DNA of 64,000 nucleotides, taken from Actinomadura sp. CNU-125 (GTDB lineage: Bacteria; Actinomycetota; Actinomycetes; Streptosporangiales; Streptosporangiaceae). A program made the translations under genes and the position numbers. Location of the stretch: the NCBI RefSeq assembly GCF_001942465.1, contig NZ_MKJY01000111.1, positions 1 through 64,000 of the forward strand. Reading direction: 5' to 3'. The notes beneath the pieces were generated by a model, which saw nothing but the letters and a program-made list of their open reading frames with translations, was not told where the DNA came from and made no database searches. This document shows positions 27,888-35,654 of this stretch, in pieces (position 1 is the first letter of the stretch; every line of letters starts with the position of its first letter).

Positions 27888-28726
27888 CGGCGGGCCCTCC
27901 AGCGTGCGCCGGGCATCGCCGCGAGCAGCTCGCGGGTGTAGCCGTCGGCGGGGTCGGTGAAGACGGTCTCGCACGGCCCGGACTCCACGGCCTTCCCGCC
28001 CCGCATGACGTGCACGGAGTCGCAGACCGACCGGACGACCGCGAGGTCGTGGCTGATCATCAGCAGTGCGGCGCCGGTGCTCTCCCGCACCTCGCGGAGC
28101 AGTTCGAGCACGTCGGCCTGCACGGAGACGTCCAGGCCGGAGGTGGGCTCGTCCGCGACGATCAGCCGGGGCCGCATGAGCAGCGCGCGGGCGATGCAGA
28201 CCCGCTGCGCCTGCCCGCCGCTGAGCTGGTGCGGATACCGGTCGAGCAGGTCCGGGGAGAGCCGGACCCGTTCGAGGAGCGCGGCGTCGTCGATCCACGC
28301 GGTGCGTTCGCGTTGCAGCCCGCGCAGTTCCCGCAGCCCCGACCGGACGGACTGGCGCGCGTCCAGCGACCCGTGCGGGTCCTGGAACACGACCTGGACG
28401 TCGGGGCGCAGCGCCCGCAGCCGCCTGCGGCCGAGCGTCGCCAGCGAGTGCCCGAGCAGCCGGACGTCCCCGGCGGTGCGGGGTCCGAGCCCGATGGCGG
28501 CGAGTGCCAGGGTGGTCTTGCCGGAGCCGGACTCGCCGACCACGGCGCTGCTCTCGCCCGCGCCGACGCGCAGCGACACGCCGTCCACGGCCCGGAAGAC
28601 CTTCCCCGTGGTCCGGTCGCGGTGCTCGACGACGAGCCCGTCGACGACGAGCGCCGGTGCGTCCGCCGGGCCGGGGAGGTCCCGGCCGGTGCCGGCCGGG
28701 GTCTCCTTCTTCAGCGTCTCGGCCAT
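27884..28726 (-). CDS. Peptide/opine-type ABC transporter ATP-binding protein (DppF-like)
   Basis: 280 residues. Walker A GESGSGKTT, Q-loop VVFQDPHGSLDAR, signature LSGGQAQRVCIARA, Walker B LIVADEPTSGLDV and LMISHDLAVV. Short polar N-terminus before the ATPase core. It begins 2 bases after the substrate-binding protein stop. Both ATPases, both permeases and the binding protein are complete, so this is a full importer. Confidence 0.88.
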   Translation of the reverse strand: MAETLKKETPAGTGRDLPGPADAPALVVDGLVVEHRDRTTGKVFRAVDGVSLRVGAGESSAVVGESGSGKTTLALAAIGLGPRTAGDVRLLGHSLATLGRRRLRALRPDVQVVFQDPHGSLDARQSVRSGLRELRGLQRERTAWIDDAALLERVRLSPDLLDRYPHQLSGGQAQRVCIARALLMRPRLIVADEPTSGLDVSVQADVLELLREVRESTGAALLMISHDLAVVRSVCDSVHVMRGGKAVESGPCETVFTDPADGYTRELLAAMPGARWRARR

Positions 28727-28728
28727 GG

Positions 28729-30239
28729 TCAGCGCGTCGTGTTCGTGAAATCGACGGAGTTCAGCGGCCCGTAGACGACGCCCTGCACGCCCTCGCCGAG
28801 GCCGTAGTTGTAGACCTGCTTGTAGAGGGGGACGTAGCAGTGCTTCTCGACGACGCCGAGCGTGTTGAGTTCCTCGTAGATGGGCTTCGCGGCGGCGGCG
28901 TCGTCCTGCTCCAGCGCCTCGGCGACCAGCGCGTCGATCTTCGGGTCCGGGCAGTTGCCGGTGATCGACTTCGTCTTCATGAAGCCGCTGGCGAAGAAGT
29001 CGGGGACGGCCACGTTCGGCACCCCGGCGAACAGGTACAGGCCGTCGATCTGCTTGCCGCCCACCTGCTTGACCAGCGTTCCGTAGTCGACGGGCAGGTA
29101 CTTCACCTTGAACCCGGCCTCTTCGAGGCTGGCGCCGACGGCTTGGGCGACCTCTTCCATGTTGGTGTACTGGGCGGCCGGGTAGGTGAGGTTGACGGAC
29201 GGCGACGACGACCCGACGAGCCGCTTGGCCTTGGCCGGGTCGGCGGTGACCGCCTGCGCGGGCTCGGTACCGGGCTTCACGTTGAGCAGCCCGCCGTCCG
29301 CCACGGCCTGGCCGTCGAAGATGCCCTGGACGATCTGGTCGCGGTCGATCGCGAGCGCCGCGGCTCGCGCAGCTTCGGATCGTCGAAGGGCTCCTTGGTC
29401 GACTCCAGGAAGCCGGTGATCTTCAGGGCGGACTCGGTGCTCACGACCTCGATCCCGGCGTCCTTCGCCTGCGCGGCCTGCGCCGGAGGAAGGTCGAACG
29501 AGACGTCCACGCTGTCGCTCTGGAGCAGCGCGAGCCGCTGCGACGCCTCGGTCGCCCAGGTGAAGGTGACGCCGCTGTTCGCGGGCTTCTCGCCCCAGTA
29601 GTCCGGGTTCGCCTTGACCGAGATCTCGCGCCCGGCCTTCGCGCCCTCGAACACGTACGGGCCGGTGCCGACCGGGGCGGCGGAGAAGCCCGCCGCGCCC
29701 TTCTCCGCGTAGTACTTCGGCGGGAGGAGGTACACCGTGGTGAGCAGGTTCGGGATGTCGTACTGCGGGGTCTTCGTCTTGACGACGAACGTCGTGGCGT
29801 CCGGCGCCTCGAAGGACTCGACGTTCCCGAAGTAGGACTTCAGGATCGAGGTGTCGGCGTCGCGCGTGAGCTTCAGCGTGGCGACGGCCGCGGCGGCGTC
29901 CGCCGCTTCACCGTTGCTGAACTTCAGGTCCGGACGCATCGTGAACGTCCATTCGGTGGGGGACGTGCGTTCCCAGCCGGTGACGATCCCGGTCTCGTCG
30001 GGCTCCAGGTCCTCGCCGGTGGCGACGAGCGGTTCCACCATCGTCGCCCAGACGACCTGCGCGGAGCGCGCCCCGGCGATCGGGTCGAGGGTGGCCGGCT
30101 GCGCGTTGAGCAGCGCCCGGACGTGCGAGGTGTCCGACGAGCCGCTCGGCGACCCTCCGCACCCGGCGACGCCGATCGCCACCGCCGCCGCGACGGCGAC
30201 GCCCGCCAGCCGCCGCAGGGTCAGGCCGTTCTTGATCAT
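28729..30239 (-). CDS. Peptide/opine-type ABC transporter substrate-binding lipoprotein (frameshifted)
   Basis: About 503 residues. Lipoprotein signal peptide: basic MIKNGLTLRR, a hydrophobic core and lipobox VAGC (Cys near 27), so it is anchored outside the membrane. SBP family 5 signatures: ATLDPIAGARSAQVVWATMVEPLV and WTFTMRPDLKFSNGEAADA. A one-base loss near 29362 (KLRE to AAALAIDR) breaks the frame; both parts align with the family. Family 5 proteins bind peptides, but many carry other amphipathic ligands; next to catabolic genes, it may deliver the growth substrate (inference). First gene of the coupled series to 17978. Confidence 0.86.
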
Positions 30240-30328
30240 TTGGATCCTCCTCGGCGTCGAAGTGTCCGCGGCTTCGGGGTGACGGCGTGCACATGCCGCC
30301 CGGTGCCGAATCCCGTGACGCCGGTCAC

Positions 30329-30357
30329 AAAGTACCGACCAGCCGGTATCAAGTCAA
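30329..30357 (-). promoter_or_regulatory. Promoter of the importer/catabolic series with operator site 3 of 6
   Basis: On the minus strand a TTGACT -35 box (30352-30357) and TACTTT -10 box (30329-30334) are 17 bases apart. The palindrome GTACCGACCAGCCGGTAT (30332-30349) fills the spacer and overlaps the -10, the classic place for a repressor. The transcript would start about 80 bases before the substrate-binding protein. Confidence 0.75.
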
Positions 30358-30419
30358 TCGTCCTTCGCAGGTCATGATGCCGGAAGACGTCCAAAAAACC
30401 CAGGTCTGGGGCTTACTTC

Positions 30420-30437
30420 ATACCGACCGGCATGTAT
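30420..30437. promoter_or_regulatory. Operator palindrome, site 4 of 6, with leaderless -10 box
   Basis: ATACCGACCGGCATGTAT, a weaker match whose right half is degraded. A TATGAT -10 box (30435-30440) overlaps its end and lies only 6 bases before the ATG at 30447, so transcription probably begins at or near that ATG and yields a leaderless mRNA. Confidence 0.6.
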
Positions 30438-30446
30438 GATTTCGCC

Positions 30447-31169
30447 ATGCCGATCACGATGACGACCGAGCGTGACGGACGCGTCGCGAGGGTCACCTTC
30501 GACAACTCCGCGCGGGGAAACTGCCTCGACACCGCGCTCCTGCGGGAACTCGCCGAGGCCCTGGAACGCGCCGCCGCGGACCCGGCGCACGTCGTCATCC
30601 GCCTGGAAATGGCCGGACGGCACTTCTGCGGCGGCTGGGACACCGCGTCGTTCGCGGGGCTCGCGGACGAGCCCGCCGAAACCGTCGCCGAACGGCTCCG
30701 GGAGAGCGACGCCCTCGTCGACCGGATCCGGCGGCTGCCCGTACCGGTGGTCGCGGGCGTCCGCGGCCGGATCGTCGGGTTCGGCCTCGGCCTGCTGGCC
30801 GCCGTGCACCTGCCGGTCGCCGCCGCCGAGGCCCGCGCGTCCCTGCCGGAGGCCCGGTTCGGGTTCGCGCCCGCCGGGGTCGGCCACACGGTGGCCCGGG
30901 CGCTGCCGCGCGCGCAGGCGTACGCGCTGCTGTGCGGCCTCACCACGGCGACGGGCCGGCAGCTCTCGGCGTGGGGCCTGGTCGCCCGGGTGGCGCCGGA
31001 GGCTCAGCTCGACGCCGCCGTCGAGGAAGTGCTCGACGGGCTGCTGGAGATACCGGGCGGCACACTCCGCGGGATCGTCGAGGTCGTCGGATCGAGCGTC
31101 GACACCGGCCGTCCCGACCGCGCCTACGCGGTCGCCGCCCGGACGATCGTCGCGGGGGCCGGGTCATGA
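30447..31169 (+). CDS. Enoyl-CoA hydratase/isomerase (crotonase) family protein
   Basis: 240 residues from the ATG at 30447. An in-frame ATG at 30432 lies inside the operator and upstream of the -10 box, so it is unlikely to be in the mRNA. Crotonase core: ARVTFDNSARGNCLD, oxyanion-hole segment GRHFCGGWDTASF, second one at VAGVRGRIVGFGLGLLAAVHLP. The usual NGxxxGGG is altered to RGRIVGFG, and catalytic acids are not apparent, so the reaction is open (hydratase, isomerase or C-C hydrolase). First of a coupled three-gene operon with a double VOC protein and a flavin reductase. Confidence 0.8.
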   Translation: MPITMTTERDGRVARVTFDNSARGNCLDTALLRELAEALERAAADPAHVVIRLEMAGRHFCGGWDTASFAGLADEPAETVAERLRESDALVDRIRRLPVPVVAGVRGRIVGFGLGLLAAVHLPVAAAEARASLPEARFGFAPAGVGHTVARALPRAQAYALLCGLTTATGRQLSAWGLVARVAPEAQLDAAVEEVLDGLLEIPGGTLRGIVEVVGSSVDTGRPDRAYAVAARTIVAGAGS

Positions 31170-31996
31170 CCGAACACGCGTTCCGCGCGGGCGAGGCGGT
31201 CTGGGTCGAGCTGTGCACGCCCCGTCCCGAGGCGGCGGAGGAGTTCTACACCGCGCTGCTCGGCTGGACGGTACGGCACGAACGGCTCGGCGGCTCGACG
31301 TACCGGATGTGCTCCGTCGCCGGACGCGACGTCGCCGGGATCTCCGACGCGGCCCTGCACGGCGGGCGGCCGCGCGGCTGGCTCACCTACTTCGCCGTCG
31401 ACGACATCGACGCGGCGGCGCGCGACGCGGTCGCCCTGGGCGGCGAGCTGCTCACCGCCCCGCGCTACCTCCCGGCGGCCGGGACGGGCGCGACGGTGCT
31501 CGACCCCTTCGGCGCCGCCTTCGGCCTCTACCGGGGCGAGGCCCGCGCGGGCGTCCAGCTCCTCAACCTCCCCGGGGCGCTCTGCTGGAACGAACTGGAC
31601 ACGGGCGAGCCGGAGAAGTCGGTGGCGTACTACCGGTCGCTGTTCCGCTACGGGACCGAGTCGCGCGACGACGCCCCGACCGGGCGCCCCTACACGGTCC
31701 TGACCCTCGACGGCGTCCCCGTGACGGGCGTGCTGGAGATGGACAGCGCGTGGCCGAACCTCGTGCCGTCGAAGTGGATCACCTACTTCGCCGTCGCCTC
31801 GCTCGACGCGGCGATCGCCGCGGCGGTCGAGCTCGGCGGCACCCCGACCGTCGGGCCGGTCGACGGCCCGCACGGTCCGCTGCACCTGGTGAAGGACCCC
31901 GGCGGCCACACGGTGGCCCTGATCCGGCTCGACGGCGGCCTGCGCCCCGACCGGACCCCTTCGCACGTCCCTTCTCCCCCGGCGGTGACCCGATGA
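31166..31996 (+). CDS. Double-domain VOC family protein
   Basis: 276 residues; the ATG overlaps the crotonase stop (ATGA). Two VOC repeats: residues 1-125 (WVELCTPRPEAAEEFYTALL to DPFGAAFGLYRG) and 130-255 (CWNELDTGEPEKSVAYYRSL to DPGGHTVALIRL). The tandem arrangement matches actinobacterial glyoxalase-like proteins often found with oxidative catabolism or antibiotic genes. No catalytic activity can be assigned. Proline-rich C-terminal tail. Confidence 0.8.
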   Translation: MTEHAFRAGEAVWVELCTPRPEAAEEFYTALLGWTVRHERLGGSTYRMCSVAGRDVAGISDAALHGGRPRGWLTYFAVDDIDAAARDAVALGGELLTAPRYLPAAGTGATVLDPFGAAFGLYRGEARAGVQLLNLPGALCWNELDTGEPEKSVAYYRSLFRYGTESRDDAPTGRPYTVLTLDGVPVTGVLEMDSAWPNLVPSKWITYFAVASLDAAIAAAVELGGTPTVGPVDGPHGPLHLVKDPGGHTVALIRLDGGLRPDRTPSHVPSPPAVTR

Positions 31997-32508
31997 CGAC
32001 CGAGCCGTTGTTCGACTCCACCCGGTTCCGCCGCGTGTGCGGGCAGTTCCCGACCGGCGTGACGGCGGTGACCGCGGTGACCGCCGACGGGAGGGTCGCC
32101 GCGCTGACGGTGAACTCCTTCACGTCGGTGTCGCTCGAACCCGCGAAGGTGCTGTTCTGCCTGGCTGACTCCTCGTCGAGCTACCCGCTGCTGACGGAGG
32201 CGGAGCGCATCGCGATCCACATCCTGAGCCGCGACCAGGAGGACGTCGCCCGGCGGTTCGCGACGTCCGGGCTCACCGGCGCGCAGCGGCTGGCGGGCGT
32301 CGGCTGGACCGCGGGCCCCGGCGGCGTCCCGCTGCTGCCCGACACCCCGGCGATCCTCGCCGGCCCGCCCGGCGAGATCATCACCAGCGGCGACCACGCG
32401 ATCATCCTGGTGGCCGTCGACCACGTCCACCTGAAGCCGAGCGACACGCCCGCCCTGTCCTTCTACCAGGGGCGTTTCACCACGCCGGTCGTCGCCCGGG
32501 CGGAGTGA
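31993..32508 (+). CDS. Flavin reductase (FMN reductase component of two-component monooxygenases)
   Basis: 171 residues; the ATG overlaps the VOC gene stop (ATGA). Flavin-reductase-like split barrel: FRRVCGQFPTGVTAVTAVTADG at the start, LTVNSFTSVSLEPAKVLFCL (flavin-binding region) and the SRDQEDVARRFA helix. HsaB/NtaB-type enzymes reduce FMN or FAD with NAD(P)H for a partner oxygenase. Four luciferase-like monooxygenases in the same regulon are natural clients, making this gene key support for an FMN-dependent system (inference). Confidence 0.86.
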   Translation: MTTEPLFDSTRFRRVCGQFPTGVTAVTAVTADGRVAALTVNSFTSVSLEPAKVLFCLADSSSSYPLLTEAERIAIHILSRDQEDVARRFATSGLTGAQRLAGVGWTAGPGGVPLLPDTPAILAGPPGEIITSGDHAIILVAVDHVHLKPSDTPALSFYQGRFTTPVVARAE

Positions 32509-32524
32509 CCCGGACGCTGCGGAC

Positions 32525-32547
32525 GGCGCGGACGGCCCGTCCGCGCC
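32525..32547. terminator. Bidirectional hairpin between convergent genes
   Basis: Inverted repeat GGCGCGGACGG / CCGTCCGCGCC with a one-base centre (11-base arms; the innermost pairs must open to form the loop). It separates the flavin reductase (plus) from the TetR gene (minus) and could end both transcripts. Confidence 0.6.
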
Positions 32548-32556
32548 GGACGACCA

Positions 32557-33243
32557 TCACTCGCTGAGGAGCCCCATCAGGACCAGTTCGCAGAACTGGT
32601 CGGCGACCTCGCCGATCCCGAGGCTGCCGTCCGGCTTGTACCACTGGAACGCCGACGCGCACATGCCGACGATGCCGAAGGTGATGACGCGCTCGCTCAT
32701 CGCCGGGCGGAACGCGCCGGCGTCGATCCCGCGCTGGACGACCTCGCGGAACATGGTTTCGAGCATGTCCCGCTTCTCGGTGACCGAGCGCAGCCGCTCC
32801 CCGGTGAGGTGCCGCCGCTCCTGGTAGAAGATCGCGACGTGCGCCCGGTACGCGGCGACGCCCGCGAGGCTGAGGCCGATCAGGGAGCGGAGCTGCTCGA
32901 CGGGGTCCGCGCCGTCGTCGAGGATCTCGCGGGCCGACTCGATCTGGGTGTCCAGGTACTCGTTCTGGATCTGCCAGAGCAGGTCTTCCTTGCTCTTGAA
33001 GTGGTGGTAGAACGCACCTTTGGTGAGGTTCGCGTTCACGACGATCTGCTTGAGCGTCGTCCGGTCGAAGCCGTCGCGTTCGAACAGCTGGAGCGCGCTG
33101 TCGACGATCTCCCGGCGGGTCCGCCGCGGATCGTAGCCGTCGGACCAGCGCCAGCCGGCTTCGGCGGCGCGGGAGGGCACCGCCTCCTCCGCCGTCGTGG
33201 CCGGAGCGTCGCCCGGCGCCGTGACTGCGGATTCCTCTGTCAT
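32557..33243 (-). CDS. TetR-family regulator, candidate repressor of the local regulon
   Basis: 228 residues, ATG preceded by AAGGAG. A 40-residue disordered N-terminus precedes the helix-turn-helix (TTLKQIVVNANLTKGAFYHHF), followed by an all-helical domain of the kind that binds acyl-CoA or hydrophobic ligands. It sits 20 bases downstream of the maoC gene, whose promoter carries operator site 5, so it is probably autoregulated. It is the only TetR gene between 12.9 and 35.5 kb, where all six palindromes lie, and is the natural candidate to bind them (inference). A CoA-thioester inducer would fit the neighbouring ligases. Confidence 0.85.
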   Translation of the reverse strand: MTEESAVTAPGDAPATTAEEAVPSRAAEAGWRWSDGYDPRRTRREIVDSALQLFERDGFDRTTLKQIVVNANLTKGAFYHHFKSKEDLLWQIQNEYLDTQIESAREILDDGADPVEQLRSLIGLSLAGVAAYRAHVAIFYQERRHLTGERLRSVTEKRDMLETMFREVVQRGIDAGAFRPAMSERVITFGIVGMCASAFQWYKPDGSLGIGEVADQFCELVLMGLLSE

Positions 33244-33263
33244 CGCGCTCCTTGCCGTCTCGG

Positions 33264-33749
33264 TCACGGATAGTAGCGAAACAGGATCTCCGCCACGCAG
33301 CACGTGGTGGCGTCGTCCGCGAACTCCACGGTCACGGACGCCTTGGCCTGCACTCCCTCGGCCCCGCCGCCCCCCGCGGGGAGCCGCACGGCCGACGTCA
33401 GCTCGGCCACGCCCTGGATCTCGGTGCCCGGCGGGAGCGGCTTGACGAACCGCACCCGGTCGAGCCCGTAGTTGATGCCCATCGAGAAGCTTTCGATCGT
33501 GAGAACGTCCTCGAGGAGGCGGGGAACGAGGGCGAGGGTCAGAAAACCGTGGACGATGGTACCCCCGAACGGCCCGGCCTCGGCCCGTTCGACGTCGACG
33601 TGGATCCACTGGTGGTCCCCGGTGACGTCGGCGAACCGGTCGACGTCGTCCTGGGTCACCACCCTGGGTTCGCTGGCGCCCAGTTCCGTGCCGACCAGGC
33701 CGAGCAGTTCGTGGGGTTCGCGGAGGACGGTTCGCCGCGGTGTCCGCAT
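33264..33749 (-). CDS. MaoC-like dehydratase (hot-dog fold)
   Basis: 161 residues. NodN/MaoC family with the hydratase signature DVTGDHQWIHVDVERAEAGPFGGTIVHGF, containing the Asp-x4-His pair used to hydrate enoyl-CoA. R-specific enoyl-CoA hydration or dehydration in beta-oxidation is expected. Ends in a RYYP tail typical of the family. Operator site 5 overlaps its transcription start region. Probably in one transcript with the downstream tetR gene. Confidence 0.85.
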   Translation of the reverse strand: MRTPRRTVLREPHELLGLVGTELGASEPRVVTQDDVDRFADVTGDHQWIHVDVERAEAGPFGGTIVHGFLTLALVPRLLEDVLTIESFSMGINYGLDRVRFVKPLPPGTEIQGVAELTSAVRLPAGGGGAEGVQAKASVTVEFADDATTCCVAEILFRYYP

Positions 33750-33761
33750 GGTGGAGACTCC

Positions 33762-33788
33762 ATTCCGACTGGTCGCAATGTAATTGTA
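33762..33788 (-). promoter_or_regulatory. Promoter region of maoC-tetR with operator site 5 of 6
   Basis: ATTCCGACTGGTCGCAAT (33762-33779) lies directly after a TACAAT -10 box (minus strand, 33783-33788), so the palindrome covers the predicted start of transcription. No good -35 box is seen. Confidence 0.65.
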
Positions 33789-33793
33789 CGGTG

Positions 33794-34534
33794 TCACTTC
33801 GGTCGCCGAGCGTTCCCGGAACCGGCGATCTGGTCGTCGATGTGCGCCCGGAGCACGGCCGCCTCGCGTGCCCACGCCCGCTCGTCCAGCGGCGGCCGGG
33901 CGACCTCCAGCATCCGGGCGACCGCGGCGGCGTCGAGTGCCGCGATGTCGCACGCGAGGTCGGCGGCGCGCTCGTCGAGCCCGGCGTCGTCCACGACCTC
34001 GCCGACGAGGCCGCGGCGGGCGGCGTCGTCGGCGGACCACGTCTCGCCGGTCAGCAGCAGCCTGCGCGCGAGGGCGGGCCCCACCGCCAGGGGGAGCATG
34101 ACGCTGCTTCCCCAGCCGGGCACCTGCCCGACCGCCGCATGGCGGTCGCCGATGCGCGCGCTCCGGGCGGCCACGGCGATGTCGCAGGCCAGGAGGAGTT
34201 CGAGCCCGCCCCCGTAGGCCGCCCCGTTGACGGCGGCGATGGTGGGCCGCGGCGCCGCCCGGAGCCGCCGGACGAGGTCGCGGCCGCGGTCGAGGAACGC
34301 CCGCAGCGCGGGCGGGTCGCCGAGCAGGGCCCGCCCCTCGGCGAGGTCCGCGCCCGCGCAGAAGGCCCGTCCCGTGCCGGTGAGGACCAGGACGGCGACC
34401 CCGGGGTCGGCGGCGCGGTCGAGCCAGTCCTCCAGCCCCGCCATGACCGCGGAACCGCAGGCGTTGCCCGCTTCGGGACGGTCGATGCGGGCCCAGAGCG
34501 CGGCCCCGCGGCGCTCGACGGCGACGGGGCTCAT
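33794..34534 (-). CDS. Enoyl-CoA hydratase/isomerase (crotonase) family protein
   Basis: 246 residues; ATG overlaps the oxidoreductase stop (ATGA). Crotonase core: ARIDRPEAGNACGSAVMAGL, oxyanion hole GTGRAFCAGADLAEGR, and AAVNGAAYGGGLELLLACDI with the canonical GGGLE; a Glu at the usual catalytic place is present in GGGLE and an Asp near VGQVPGWG is not conserved. A conventional enoyl-CoA hydratase or isomerase is likely. Third crotonase in the regulon. Confidence 0.84.
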   Translation of the reverse strand: MSPVAVERRGAALWARIDRPEAGNACGSAVMAGLEDWLDRAADPGVAVLVLTGTGRAFCAGADLAEGRALLGDPPALRAFLDRGRDLVRRLRAAPRPTIAAVNGAAYGGGLELLLACDIAVAARSARIGDRHAAVGQVPGWGSSVMLPLAVGPALARRLLLTGETWSADDAARRGLVGEVVDDAGLDERAADLACDIAALDAAAVARMLEVARPPLDERAWAREAAVLRAHIDDQIAGSGNARRPK

Positions 34535-35481
34535 CGGACGGTCACGCAGAGCTTGCCGAAAGCGTCCCCGCCGAGCATCCGCCGCACCAGCGCCGGGACG
34601 TCGGCGAGCCCGGCCGTCCGGTCGATCACCGGCCGGAGCCGGTGCCGCTCGACGAACCCGACGAGGTCGGCGAACTCCTCGCGCGTCCCCATCGTCGAGC
34701 CGTGCACGGTGATCTCGCGGGCGAACAGCCGGGCGAGGTGCAGCGGCGCGGTGAACCCGGTCGACGCGCCGCAGACGACGATCGTCCCGCCGGGCCCGAC
34801 GGACCGCGTCGAGTGGTCGAAGGTCGCCGGGCCGACGGACTCGATCACGACGTCGACGGGTTCCGGGACGCGCTCGTCCGTGCGGAGAGCGGCGTCGGCC
34901 CCCGCCCGGAGCGCGCGCTCCCGCTTCGCCGCCGAGCGGGAGGTGACGGCGACCGAGGCGCCCGCCGCCTTCGCGAGCGCGATGACCGCGGTGGACACTC
35001 CCCCGCCCGCGCCCTGCACGAGGACGCTCTGCCCCGCGCGCAGCCGGGCCTTGGTGAACAGCATCCGGTAGGCGGTGAGCCACGCGGTGGGGAGGGCCGC
35101 GGCCTCCTCCCAGGTCAGGTGCGCGGGTTTCGGGACGAGCCCCGCGGCGGGCACGACCGCCTGCTCGGCGAGCAGCCCGTGCCCCCGGTCGCCGAGCAGT
35201 TCGGTGTGGCCGACCGTCCGGCCCGGCACCGGGAGCACCGGATAGACGAGGACGTCGCGGCCGTCGCAGACCCCGGCCCCGTCGCTGCCGAGGACGCGCG
35301 GCGTCCCGGCGGGTCCTCCGGCGACGCCGCGCAGCGTCCACACGTCGTGCATGTTGAGCGCGCCCGCGCGGACGTCGACGCGGCACCAGCCGTCCGGTGG
35401 CCCGGGCACGTCGAGGTCCCCGACCTCGACGGCGCCCGCGGGATCGTCCGCCGAGGGGGCGGTGACGTAGGCGGCTCTCAT
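34531..35481 (-). CDS. Quinone-oxidoreductase-like MDR protein
   Basis: 316 residues. Medium-chain reductase fold: GroES-like N-terminus (ALNMHDVWTLRGVAGGP to LGSDGAGVCDG), a nucleotide-binding motif LVQGAGGGVSTAVIALAKAAGA, and a late DRTAGLADVPALVRRMLGG. Catalytic zinc ligands are absent, as in NADPH quinone/enoyl reductases. May reduce a double bond or act as enoyl-CoA reductase. Heads a two-gene operon with the crotonase; operator site 6 overlaps its promoter. Confidence 0.83.
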   Translation of the reverse strand: MRAAYVTAPSADDPAGAVEVGDLDVPGPPDGWCRVDVRAGALNMHDVWTLRGVAGGPAGTPRVLGSDGAGVCDGRDVLVYPVLPVPGRTVGHTELLGDRGHGLLAEQAVVPAAGLVPKPAHLTWEEAAALPTAWLTAYRMLFTKARLRAGQSVLVQGAGGGVSTAVIALAKAAGASVAVTSRSAAKRERALRAGADAALRTDERVPEPVDVVIESVGPATFDHSTRSVGPGGTIVVCGASTGFTAPLHLARLFAREITVHGSTMGTREEFADLVGFVERHRLRPVIDRTAGLADVPALVRRMLGGDAFGKLCVTVR

Positions 35482-35508
35482 CGGCCTTCCTCTCCGATCG
35501 GCAACTTC

Positions 35509-35529
35509 ATACCGACCGGAAGGAATCTA
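35509..35529 (-). promoter_or_regulatory. Promoter of the oxidoreductase-crotonase operon with operator site 6 of 6
   Basis: ATACCGACCGGAAGGAAT (35509-35526) overlaps a TAGATT -10-like box (minus strand, 35524-35529) 28 bases before the oxidoreductase ATG. The left half-site is perfect and the right half partly degraded. Confidence 0.6.
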
Positions 35530-35532
35530 TCA

Positions 35533-35650
35533 TCAGCGGCTCAGCGGGGTCTCCGTCTCCACCCGCGCCCGGCTTCGCGGGGTTGCGCACGTGGTGGGCG
35601 CCGGTGACCAGGCGCTGCAGGTCACCGGTCCCGACCGCCCGATGGGCCGC
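35533..35650 (-). pseudogene. Remnant of an ECF41 sigma-factor gene 3' end
   Basis: Bases 35533-35611 match the 3' end of the intact sigma gene (36249-36327) with only a few differences, including the final PLSR-stop codons; bases 35609-35650 then jump to a part that lies about 230 bases further upstream in the intact gene (GDLQRL region). So it is an internally deleted relic, not a working gene. Likely product of duplication followed by deletion. Confidence 0.75.
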
Positions 35651-35654
35651 GGAC

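Noticed and set aside
5878..35481. Biosynthetic gene cluster for a polyketide or nonribosomal peptide
   Set aside because: Ligases, thiolase and HMG-synthase-like genes could suggest one, but there are no carrier proteins, ketosynthase modules or condensation domains; acyl-CoA dehydrogenases and importer fit catabolism.
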